Shown here: one piece after another, positions 52,601-60,600 of the stretch
Numbering within the stretch: position 1 is the stretch's first letter
Layout: each line of letters begins with the position of its first letter
Source of the DNA: Oligella sp050920755
GTDB lineage: Bacteria > Pseudomonadota > Gammaproteobacteria > Burkholderiales > Burkholderiaceae_B
DNA: 64,000 bases
Direction: 5' to 3'
Assembly (NCBI RefSeq): GCF_050920755.1
Contig: NZ_CP158480.1
Coordinates: forward strand, 2,542,001-2,606,000
The notes under the pieces: model-generated
The model's input: the letters and a program-made list of their open reading frames with translations, nothing else
Database searches by the model: none
What the model was told of the DNA's origin: nothing
Translations under genes and position numbers: made by a program

Positions 52601-52725
52601 TTATCCTCATTAGGATCTTTTTTGGCCAGAATCCCGTGAGCCATGCGACTAAGAGTTTGTGAAAAACCCAGCGCACCGGCCGCCAGACCACCGGCTGCAA
52701 TCATTTCTCTACGCTTTAATTTCAT
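49630..52725 (-). CDS. ttrA: Tetrathionate reductase catalytic subunit TtrA
   Basis: A molybdopterin-guanine dinucleotide enzyme reducing tetrathionate to thiosulfate as anaerobic electron acceptor. A Tat signal (KLKRREMIAAGGLAAGA) is followed by a [4Fe-4S] site (Cys74, Cys77, Cys81, Cys139) and the large Mo domains. Cys255 in HGAWCGGSWR is the likely Mo ligand. 1,031 aa agrees with TtrA and exceeds PhsA/PsrA. The order ttrB-ttrC-ttrA is the known one. A related selenate or arsenate specificity cannot be fully excluded, but operon order and sequence style favour tetrathionate. Confidence 0.92.
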   Translation of the reverse strand: MKLKRREMIAAGGLAAGALGFSQTLSRMAHGILAKKDPNEDKLNGYSHEPEYRVNKETGEITLNPKQQVSYTTCLGCTTICGVRVRIDKETGRVLRVGGNPYHPLAAANHLPYETSVKDSFIATSQHQDLGQKNRATLCGRGNAVKEHHSSPFRVLQPLKRVGPRNSGKWEPISFEQLIREVADGGDLFGEGHVKGFKELRDLKTPIKAEAPEFGPIANKVGIITSVNDGREALIRRFWNQSFGTQNFVRHGAWCGGSWRSGSGAVFGDHRAMPHAKPDMENAEFIIFIGTAPGSTGNPFRRTGELIAKARTDGKLDYVIVDPVLSNADSRAAGDRSNWVPIIPGTDSALLMAMMRWIFENDRHNKDYLSCANPEFAESRGFPSYCSASWLVIQEASHPRYGKYLRGSDIGVEIEEEKRYGDDDPYIVLNEHNEFESAINLMSPAQLEAPEGLLLNGKDIKLKTALQLLQESAMRQTIEEASAYCGIPVEVIEGLADEFTSHGTNASIVAHGGMMSGNGFYNAFAVVTLNTLIGNLNTKGGFVMGGGGFRDAAPGPRYNMVDFEGKVQPRGLPIGRNVPFESTSEFKRRKEAGEALYPAPTQWYPNAPGLGTEWFASIANDYPYKLDALVLWMCNPIYGIAGLKKKFEAQFLDPKKIPLIVSIDPFINESNCYADYIVPDSLLYESWGWVSPWNGVPTKTMAARWPVVEAAAAKTPSGQPIAVESFHIELAKYMGLPGFGKEGLKDADGNPVPLETAEDWYFRGGANIAYAGGNPVPDATDEDLEFSGVARMRADLESRLKPEEWRKIAYLYTRGGRFENANQAQDKNNPNWQKHRFSNVLWIWNENVGSSRNYLNGERNWGTAQFLESHFSDGTPMREIYSEEDWPLLLVSFKSQLLSPYTIGTSLTILKPDNPMIIHPEDAKRFGLTSGQVAKVSTPGGAVEGTIIVYPGVMRGCVGIEHGFGHTELGGRAHQIGDHTWPDAPFIRAGVNINDIGLTDPTRNHENIWVDSVSGAVVRNGLPAKVEPIAG

Positions 52726-52740
52726 ATCAATACTCCTAGA

Positions 52741-53829
52741 TTAATTCTCTTCTAATTCCAACTGTCTTAAAGGCACGAGGGAAGTTAAAACGATATAGAC
52801 AAATACACATAATCCTAAAGTGCCGACAATACCCAATAAACCATCGGGACCCCACGGTAGGGTATAGGTATAAGAACCTGCACCGGTTTTCGGAATTTCC
52901 TGACCGCCCATAAATACAGTCCAACGGAACATCCATACGGTAATGACCGTAAAAAAACCGAGTAATAAACCATTGCCCGGGAAACGCCAAGCCATCACTA
53001 AGGTCGCAAAAATAATGGTCACACCGACGATGGTAAATAGCTCCCACTGCTTAATAAAGGTAATTAAACTCATGGCCTGAGCAATTTTCGGACTTAAACC
53101 GGTAAAGCCTAATAGCAACCAAATACCGCCCGCCACCACAATGGCTAATTGCGTCCAAAAAATGACGTTAACCAAAGGGTTCATCACTGCTTTGTTACCG
53201 CGATTGGCCGTAAAAAAGTTTAAGATTAACGCAGCGCCCGCAGCACCGGCCATGGCAGTTAAAGCGAACTGTAAAGGCACGGCAAAGTTATTCCACATCG
53301 GACGTGATTTAATGACCGCCACTTCCATACCGGTATAAACCATCACTAATACGGCACCGATAAAGGCAAATAACGCGGCTAATTTAACCAAACCCGCACT
53401 CGGCTGCTTTTTAAACGCAACCCATCCGGCCAATTTTGAATAGCGATGATTGGCAGCCGCTGATTCTTTTAATAGGGGCTGCAAAGCTAAAAAGCCGTAA
53501 ATCACCATCCACGCCACATAGAACACTAAGAAAATCGAACCCCAAGACATCCAAGATGTTTTTTGGAAATGTAAATAGAAGTTCATAAAGCGTCCCGGCT
53601 GGTGTAAGTCAGCCAATAACGCTACCGGCGCAATTAAGCCGCAAGTGAGCATAATTATCAGCGCATAGTTAGATGCCACTTTCCACTGCGGTTTTTTAAA
53701 AACCACTCCCGGTAGGGATAATAAGAATGAGCAATAGCAAATGCCGATTAAAAAGAAGTACTGCACTGCCCACGGTAACCAACCCACTTTGTGAGTGATG
53801 TTTAAGGTTTCAATAATTTGTGCTTCCAT
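52741..53829 (-). CDS. ttrC: Tetrathionate reductase membrane subunit TtrC (NrfD family)
   Basis: A 362-aa polytopic quinol-oxidising anchor of the NrfD/PsrC family, with about nine transmembrane helices. Visible landmarks are GWLPWAVQYFFLIGICYCSF, LLADLHQPGRFMNFYLHFQ and SRPMWNNFAVPLQFALTAMAGA (family D-x-G-R-x-F/W-like and SRP segments). It passes electrons from quinol to TtrB. It starts 16 nt after ttrB and ends 15 nt before ttrA. Confidence 0.92.
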   Translation of the reverse strand: MEAQIIETLNITHKVGWLPWAVQYFFLIGICYCSFLLSLPGVVFKKPQWKVASNYALIIMLTCGLIAPVALLADLHQPGRFMNFYLHFQKTSWMSWGSIFLVFYVAWMVIYGFLALQPLLKESAAANHRYSKLAGWVAFKKQPSAGLVKLAALFAFIGAVLVMVYTGMEVAVIKSRPMWNNFAVPLQFALTAMAGAAGAALILNFFTANRGNKAVMNPLVNVIFWTQLAIVVAGGIWLLLGFTGLSPKIAQAMSLITFIKQWELFTIVGVTIIFATLVMAWRFPGNGLLLGFFTVITVWMFRWTVFMGGQEIPKTGAGSYTYTLPWGPDGLLGIVGTLGLCVFVYIVLTSLVPLRQLELEEN

Positions 53830-53845
53830 GATTCTCTCCTACGCC

Positions 53846-54619
53846 CTATGCCTTGCTCGCTTCGCCACGATTACGCGGTTTCCATAGGGTGCTGTCACCC
53901 TCGATTTTGTCGGTAAAGCGATCGTCTAAGCCGATGTAGTAAACGCGCGGCTCGGTTGCCATTTCAGGCTTAAGCACTTTCAGTTCGGACTTATGCTCTT
54001 CCATGCGTTGGCGAATTTCACTTTCCGGATCATTTAAGTCACCGAAAATACGGGCACCGCCCACACAGGTCTCAACACAGCCCGGTAATAAACCGGCCTC
54101 AACGCGGTGCAGACAGAAAGTACATTTATCGGCCTTGTGTGTGACCGGATTAATAAAGCGCGCATCGTAAGGACAGGCTTGTACACAGTAAGCACAGGCG
54201 ACGCAACGATCGCTATCGACCACCACAATACCGTCTTTACGCTTATAGGTCGCACCGACCGGACAAACCGGTACGCAAGGCGGCTTGTCGCAATGATTAC
54301 AAAGACGCGGCAATACATAGGAACCGGCTTGTTGCTCTGTCGGATTATCCGACATTTTGACGCTGTATGAGGACACAATGGTTCTGAAATTACCCTCAGG
54401 TACCGCATTTTCCTGAATACAGGTCATGGTACAGGCTTGGCAACCGATGCAACGACGCACATCGATCAACATGGCCCAGTATTTGCTCGCATCATCGGGG
54501 GTTGAGGCTTTGGCCACTTTAGGCATTGCCACCGCACCCGCCGTCACCACGGGAATGCCCTTTAAAAAGCTACGACGTGACTTTTCGACTTGGTGTTTAC
54601 AATTGATGTGAGTATTCAT
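53846..54619 (-). CDS. ttrB: Tetrathionate reductase iron-sulfur subunit TtrB
   Basis: A periplasmic electron-transfer ferredoxin, 257 aa. A Tat signal (KSRRSFLKGIPVVTAGAVA) precedes four cysteine clusters: CIGCQACTMTC, CNHCDKPPCVPVCP, CVACAYCVQACP and CTFCLHRVEAGLLPGCVETC, arranged for four [4Fe-4S] centres as in the DmsB/PhsB/TtrB class. It is first in ttrBCA, with GAGTT-type sequence just before the ATG. An FNR-type site lies 128 bp upstream. The usual ttrS-ttrR sensor genes are not adjacent. Confidence 0.93.
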   Translation of the reverse strand: MNTHINCKHQVEKSRRSFLKGIPVVTAGAVAMPKVAKASTPDDASKYWAMLIDVRRCIGCQACTMTCIQENAVPEGNFRTIVSSYSVKMSDNPTEQQAGSYVLPRLCNHCDKPPCVPVCPVGATYKRKDGIVVVDSDRCVACAYCVQACPYDARFINPVTHKADKCTFCLHRVEAGLLPGCVETCVGGARIFGDLNDPESEIRQRMEEHKSELKVLKPEMATEPRVYYIGLDDRFTDKIEGDSTLWKPRNRGEASKA

Positions 54620-54746
54620 TTTTAACTCCTTATGTTTATATCGTTATTCTAGGAGCCGGCTATTTCTTTGCCTATCGGAAGTTCTTACCCTCAATAGATG
54701 AAACCATCTAGTTTTAAGGCTTTTGAAGAATAATTAAGCAAGGTAC

Positions 54747-54760
54747 TTGATGTAGATCAA
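54747..54760. promoter_or_regulatory. FNR-type operator between ttrB and the FAD oxidase gene
   Basis: TTGAT-GTAG-ATCAA is an exact match to the FNR consensus TTGAT-N4-ATCAA. It lies 128 bp from the ttrB start and 120 bp from the divergent oxidase start. A -10-like TAAAAT (54767-54772) for the plus strand lies just beside it, where FNR would repress; for ttr it could activate under anaerobiosis. The direction of the effect is inference. Confidence 0.85.
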
Positions 54761-54879
54761 TTAGCGTAAAATAGTACCCATCGCTTTTTGCTCACTTTAT
54801 GTGAAAAAGCTTATCGTTTATTTTGCGACATAGAGCGAGTAAAATACTCCGCATTCATGTTTTTTTAAAGGACTCATCC

Positions 54880-56250
54880 ATGACAGCACAGGAACAATTC
54901 CTCGCAGCAACCGAATCACTACAACCGATTAAGGATGAAAGCTTATACGCTCAGTTTTTAACCGATTTTACCGATGTGAAGCCGGGCAAGCCATTGGCCG
55001 TTTTTCGCCCTAAAAGCACGGAGCAGGTAGCGGCTATTATGCGCGCTTGCACCGAGTACGGTATTAAAGCAGTGGTACAGGGCGGTTTAACCGGTTTAGC
55101 CGGCGGTGCCACGGTACAAGACGGCGAGGTCATCATTAATATGGGTCAGATGAATCAAGTGGTAGAGTTTGACGAAATCGGTGGCACCCTCTGTGTTGAA
55201 GCCGGCATGGTCTTAGAGGAGCTCTGCCGATTGGTAGAGGCCAAAGACTGGTACTTCCCACTGGATCTGGGTGCGCGCGGCAGTTGTCGTATCGGTGGTA
55301 ATGTCAGTACTAACGCCGGCGGTAACCGCGTCCTACGTTACGGCACCACCCGTGATTTAGTAATGGGTATTGAGGTGGTACTGCCCGACGGCACGGTGCT
55401 CAATATGTTGCGCCGCCTGATTAAAAACAATACCGGTTTAGACTTAAAGCATCTCTTTATCGGTACCGAGGGTCGCTACGGCATTATTACCAAGGTGATG
55501 TTAAGACTCTTCCCTAAACCGCAGCGTCGCTATTCCGCATTATTAGCAACTGACAGTTTTGCTCAGGTCACGGATTTATTAAAAGCCGCTCGCGCGAGTC
55601 TACCGGAGCTATCCAGCTTTGAATTGATGTGGAAAAACTATATCTCGGTTGCCGCCGAGGTGACCAAAACAGAGGTACCCTTTGACGGAGCTTATGCGCA
55701 TTACATCTTAATCGAAATCGAAGGTGCGGATGATGAGCAATTAGAGGCGAAGTTCCATCGCTTTTTAGAATCTACGATTGAAGCGGGTTTAGCCGATGAT
55801 GCCATTATTCCTCAAAGTATGACGCAGGCCCAAGCGCTTTGGGTCTTACGTGATGCCGCTGCTGAGGCGATGCGTGCACGTGCGCCTTATGTCGCGTTTG
55901 ATATCGGTATCCCGCTTAAGGATATACCTAAATTTATCGAAGAGGCGGAGGCCGCTATCGCTGCTGCTTATCCTGCGATTGAGTGCCAGCTGTTCGGTCA
56001 TTTAGGTGATGGTAACTTACACTTAACCACCGGCAAAATGCGCGAGGAAGACTATATCCCGGTCGAGCAATTAGTCTATGAGATTGTCGAAAAATATCAC
56101 GGCAGTGTAACCGCTGAACATGGTATCGGGGTCATTAAAAAGCCGTTTTTACACCATAGCCGCAGCGCCGAAGAGTTACAGTTGATGGCGCAGATTCGTC
56201 AGTTACTGAACCCTAACAACACCCTGAATCAGGCTCGTGTGATTGATTAA
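54880..56250 (+). CDS. FAD-linked D-2-hydroxyacid dehydrogenase (GlcD/D-LDH/D2HGDH family)
   Basis: 456 aa: FAD-binding domain (about residues 35-175) with VVQGGLTGLAGGATVQDGEVIINMGQ, the pyrophosphate contact GGNVSTNAGGNRVLRYG and GIEVVLPDGTV, then the FAD-oxidase C domain with HLGDGNLHLT and VTAEHGIGVIKK. This fits D-lactate, D-2-hydroxyglutarate or glycolate dehydrogenases; the substrate is not decided by motif. The frame opens at 54823, but ATG 54880 has AAAGGACTC in front. Followed after 24 nt by a glutaredoxin, probably cotranscribed, and divergent from ttr. Confidence 0.87.
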   Translation: MTAQEQFLAATESLQPIKDESLYAQFLTDFTDVKPGKPLAVFRPKSTEQVAAIMRACTEYGIKAVVQGGLTGLAGGATVQDGEVIINMGQMNQVVEFDEIGGTLCVEAGMVLEELCRLVEAKDWYFPLDLGARGSCRIGGNVSTNAGGNRVLRYGTTRDLVMGIEVVLPDGTVLNMLRRLIKNNTGLDLKHLFIGTEGRYGIITKVMLRLFPKPQRRYSALLATDSFAQVTDLLKAARASLPELSSFELMWKNYISVAAEVTKTEVPFDGAYAHYILIEIEGADDEQLEAKFHRFLESTIEAGLADDAIIPQSMTQAQALWVLRDAAAEAMRARAPYVAFDIGIPLKDIPKFIEEAEAAIAAAYPAIECQLFGHLGDGNLHLTTGKMREEDYIPVEQLVYEIVEKYHGSVTAEHGIGVIKKPFLHHSRSAEELQLMAQIRQLLNPNNTLNQARVID

Positions 56251-56274
56251 TTTATTTTTTAAGGAGACGATGAC

Positions 56275-56649
56275 ATGTTGGCAAAGACGCTTAGAAACGG
56301 TTTAGGTTGTATGATGGCTACCGTCGATCAACTAACCCGTCCGGCCAAAACGCAGCGCAGCGCCGAGGCGCAGGCAGAGGTGAATGCTCGCGCTGCCAAA
56401 ATGGCTTTATATCAGTTCCACGGCTGCCCTTTTTGTATTAAAGTGCGCCGTGAAATGCACAAGCTCAACCTACCTATTCAAACACGCGATGTGAATAAGG
56501 ACCCACTTGCCGAGCAGGAGCTGATTAATGGCGGCGGCAAGCGTACCGTGCCTTGTTTGCGTATTGAGCATGAGGATGGGACGGTGCAGTGGATGTACGA
56601 GTCTAAAGACATTATTCAGTATTTACAAAGTCAGTTCGGCTCGCTGTAA
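56275..56649 (+). CDS. Glutaredoxin with N-terminal extension
   Basis: 124 aa. Residues ~40-124 form the thioredoxin-fold glutaredoxin: YQFHGCPFCIKVRREMHKLN with the dithiol CPFC, then RDVNKDPLAEQELINGGGKRTVPCLRI, including the cis-Pro TVPCL. The first ~40 residues are an extra basic segment without clear signal features. It lies 24 nt after the FAD dehydrogenase. Redox role inferred. Confidence 0.88.
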   Translation: MLAKTLRNGLGCMMATVDQLTRPAKTQRSAEAQAEVNARAAKMALYQFHGCPFCIKVRREMHKLNLPIQTRDVNKDPLAEQELINGGGKRTVPCLRIEHEDGTVQWMYESKDIIQYLQSQFGSL

Positions 56650-56702
56650 GCTGCTGTGTAAGGCTCGATATTAGAGGGGGATATTAGGGGAGATGTTTGG
56701 AC

Positions 56703-57335
56703 ATGATTAAGCGTATTGCCCTACTCGGCTACGGCGCGATTGCCAAGGATGTATTAAAAGCCTTACGACCATTATTGGAAGCGCAGCAGATTGCGATCTT
56801 AGTGCATACACGCTCCTTCCTCAGTGATGCGGATTTGTACGCACAATTACTTAAGGTAACGCAGCAGTTTAAGCGACGCATTTTGCTTCCGGCCGGTGCC
56901 ATTGCCGGTTTGGACTACCTGCAATCGATTCAGGGTGCGGATGAGCTTCGGGTCATTTACGAATCACACAAACCGGTGGCTGCCTGGTTGCCGGAGCTGG
57001 CAGCCTTAGGTATTGAGCCCGAGTCGCTTAAGGAGCCGCTGATGCTCTTTGAAGGTTCTGCAGCAGCAGCCGCCACACGCTACCCGCAAAATCTTAATGT
57101 CGCCGCCACCCTTGCTCTGGCCGGTATCGGTATGGAACAGACGCAGGTTCGTGTGGTGGTTGATCCGCAAATCCGAGAAAATCGGCACCATCTTTTAATC
57201 CGCAGTGAATATGGTGAAATGCATTTACAGCTCAGCAATACGCCTTCTCCTAACAACCCTAAATCCTCTTGGATGGTCGCACAAAGCATCGCTGCGGTCG
57301 TCAAAAAAGAATTTGCGCCATTGAAAATTGCTTAA
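56703..57335 (+). CDS. Aspartate dehydrogenase-like protein with internal deletion
   Basis: Resembles L-aspartate dehydrogenase (NadX/DUF108): IALLGYGAIAKDVLKAL at the N-terminus, LLPAGAIAGLDYLQSI, then VIYESHKPVAAW and YPQNLNVAATLALAGIGMEQTQVRVVVDP with HHLLIRSEYGEMHLQLSNTPSPNNPKSS. At 210 aa it is about 50-55 residues short of the usual ~265. The missing part is the second half of the Rossmann domain (the VVEAAG...SVGALAD region). NAD binding is thus questionable. ATG 56703 is preferred; TTG 56697 is too close to AGGGGAG. Possibly inactive or neofunctional. Confidence 0.75.
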   Translation: MIKRIALLGYGAIAKDVLKALRPLLEAQQIAILVHTRSFLSDADLYAQLLKVTQQFKRRILLPAGAIAGLDYLQSIQGADELRVIYESHKPVAAWLPELAALGIEPESLKEPLMLFEGSAAAAATRYPQNLNVAATLALAGIGMEQTQVRVVVDPQIRENRHHLLIRSEYGEMHLQLSNTPSPNNPKSSWMVAQSIAAVVKKEFAPLKIA

Positions 57336-57427
57336 ACAGCCCCTTGTACCATCTCGAGTGTTGCTTGCTCGCGGTTCCGGCTTGTGAGGAAGTTTTAAGC
57401 TTTAAATAACCCGCAAAATACCTGGCG

Positions 57428-57433
57428 GTTGCA
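57428..57433 (+). promoter_or_regulatory. PutA operator-like site (distal)
   Basis: GTTGCA, identical to the operator hexamer bound by the PutA ribbon-helix-helix domain in E. coli, in the context GGTTGCACC. Lies 177 bp upstream of the putA start. Confidence 0.6.
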
Positions 57434-57558
57434 CCTTTCTCCCCTAATAACTGAATTACAACGTGGTGTTTTTACTGCCTTTTTAGATAATCTAGGGTAT
57501 TTCCCGATTACCTAAAAGCACTAAATAATTATATAAAGCAACCACACAACAAAAAAAG

Positions 57559-57586
57559 GTTGCACCTTTTCGATGACGGTTGCAAC
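57559..57586 (+). promoter_or_regulatory. PutA operator-like cluster (proximal)
   Basis: GTTGCA occurs at 57559-57564 (again within GGTTGCACC) and at 57579-57584 within the palindrome GGTTGCAACC, whose other strand gives a further GTTGCA. The cluster ends 19 bp before the putA ATG. Together with the distal site it suggests autorepression. The interval 57434-57558 between the sites is AT-rich and probably contains the promoter. Confidence 0.7.
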
Positions 57587-57604
57587 CCATCTTAGGAGAG
57601 TTTT

Positions 57605-60600
57605 ATGAGCGCAACCACCTTGGGCGTCAAAGTGGACCCCGTATTAAAAGAGCGTATTCGTGAGGCCGCCGAGCGCATCGGCCGCACCCAGCATTGGTTT
57701 ATTAAGCAATCGATTTATTCCATGCTGGAAGAGATTGAGGCCGGTCGCTTACCTGCCTCCTTGGAGCATGCCTTAGCCTCAGAAGCGGTTAGCTTAGCGG
57801 ACTTAGAGGAAGCCGGTCTCAGCACCGTCAACGAGGAGCATCCGCAGCCCTTTTTGTATTTTGCACAAAACATTGCCGCTCAATCGGTTTTACGTGCCGC
57901 CATTACCGCTGCCTATCGACGCAGTGAGCCGGAATGTATGCCGATGCTCTTGGAATTAGCCGATCCGGGTGAGCAGAAAAATGCCATTTTACAAACCGCT
58001 CGTAAGCTGGTTGATGCGCTACGTAATAAGCGCATGGGAAGTGGTGTTGACGGTTTAATTCATGAGTATTCCCTCTCCAGTCAAGAGGGTGTGGCTTTAA
58101 TGTGTTTGGCTGAAGCCTTGTTGCGTATTCCGGATAAAGAAAGCCGTGATGCCTTGATTCGCGACAAAATCAGTCGCGGCGACTGGCAATCGCACCTCAG
58201 TTCCGGCTCATTATTTGTAAATGCTGCGACCTGGGGCTTGATGATTACCGGCAAACTCGTTTCTACAAATAGCGAAAAGGGTATGTCATCTGCCCTCACT
58301 CGCCTTATCAGCAAAGGTGGTGAACCTTTAATCCGCCAAGGGGTGGATCGTGCGATGCGTTTGATGGGTGAGCATTTTGTATGTGGTCAAACCATCACTA
58401 ATGCGCTTGCCAACAGTCGCAAATGGGTCAATAAAGGCTTTAATTACTCCTACGATATGCTGGGCGAAGCGGCAATGACGGATGCCGATGCACTTAACTA
58501 CTACGCCGCCTATGAGCAAGCCATTCACGCCATTGGTAAAAGCGCTGCCGGTTTAGGTATTTATCAAGGTCCGGGCATTTCAATTAAGCTCTCTGCGCTG
58601 CACCCGCGCTACTCCCGTTCACGCTATGACACCGTGATGTCTGAGCTTTATCCGCGCTTACGTGACTTGACGCTGTTAGCACATCGCTATGATATCGGTA
58701 TTAATATTGATGCGGAAGAAGCGGATCGCTTAGAGCTCTCACTGGACTTATTAGAGCGTCTCTGCCATGAACCGGCATTGACTTCGTGGAACGGCATCGG
58801 TTTTGTGATTCAAGCTTATCAAAAACGTGCGCCCTTTGTGATTGATTACGTGGTTGACTTGGCCCGTCGCACTAAGCGCAGACTGATGGTACGCTTAGTT
58901 AAAGGGGCTTATTGGGATAGCGAAATTAAGCGCGCACAAGTTGACGGTTTAGAGGGCTATCCGGTCTATACGCGTAAAGTGCATACGGATGTGTGCTATC
59001 TGGCCTGCGCACGTAAGCTTTTAAGTGCGCCGGAATTTATTTTCCCGCAATTTGCCACGCATAATGCCCAAACCGTCGCTGCCATTTACCATATGGCGGG
59101 TAATAACTATTATCAGGGACAGTTTGAGTTCCAATGTCTGCACGGCATGGGTGAACCACTCTACGAAGAGGTGGTGGGTCCAAGCAATGCCGGCAAGCTG
59201 AACCGCCCTTGTCGTATCTACGCCCCGGTCGGTTCTCACGAAACGTTATTAGCGTATTTGGTACGTCGTTTATTGGAAAATGGCGCTAATTCTTCCTTTG
59301 TTAATCAAATTGCCAATAAAAATATCGCCATTGATGCCTTAATTGCCAATCCGGTGGATGTGGCCCGAGCCATTGAACCCTTAGGTTCTGCCCACCCGAT
59401 GCTACCGGAACCGCGTAAACTCTATCTGGCGCAAGGTGAAAACCGATTGAATTCTCAAGGTTTGGATCTTTCCAATGAGCATCGTTTAGCTTCCCTTTCC
59501 GCCGGTTTATTAGCCGGTGCACTAAAAAAACGCTTAGCCCTACCGGCCACTTTCTTGCATGGTGAGGACAGTGACAAATGGTCGGAAGCGGAACAGGCGC
59601 GCTTAATCGATATCGTTAATCCGGCGGATCATCGGGATATTATCGGACAAGCGGTATTTAGTAATAACGAAGAGATTGCCGCCGCACTTGAGCGCGCACA
59701 AAAACAACAAGCAATTTGGGCCGTGACACCGGCGCAGGAACGTGCTGATTACTTACTGAAAGCAGCCGATTTACTGGAACACGAAAGTTCGGATTTTATC
59801 GCTTTGGCGGTTCGTGAAGCGGGTAAAAGCTATCCGAATGCCGTCGCTGAATTGCGTGAAGCGGTAGATTTTCTGCGCTACTATGCGCGCCAAGCCGCGG
59901 AGCGCTTTGAAATTGATACCCATCCACCTTTAGGCCCCGTTCTCTGCATCAGCCCTTGGAATTTCCCCTTAGCGATTTTCCTGGGTCAAATCAGTGCTGC
60001 GCTGGCTGCCGGTAATGTGGTGCTTGCCAAACCGGCAGAGCAAACACCTTTAATTGCTTATTATGCAGTGAAATTGCTGCATCAGGCAGGTGTACCTGAA
60101 GAGGCTTTACAACTCTTACCCGGCGAAGGTGATGTGGGCGCTACTTTAGTGGCAGATGCTCGAATACAGGGTGTGCTCTTTACCGGCTCCACCGCCGTTG
60201 CTAAAGCCATTGCCGACACGCTCTCGCAGCGCTTAAATGCGGCCGGTCAGCCGGTTCCTTTAATTGCTGAAACAGGCGGTCTGAATGCCATGATTGTGGA
60301 CTCCTCTGCTTTGGCGGAACAAGTCACCGCCGATGTGATTAATTCGGCCTTTGACTCTGCCGGTCAACGTTGTTCGGCACTGCGTCTATTATGCGTGCAG
60401 GAAGATGTGGCAGAACCCATTATCACCATGATCAAGGGGGCGATGAAGGAATTATGCTTAGGTAATCCGGACCGTTTACGCACGGATGTGGGACCGGTCA
60501 TTGATGCCGAAGCGCAAAAAAATATCGCTGATTATATTGACTCGATGCGAGCCAAAAACTTTAAAATTGAACAGTTACCGCGCCCTGCTCATACAAATCA

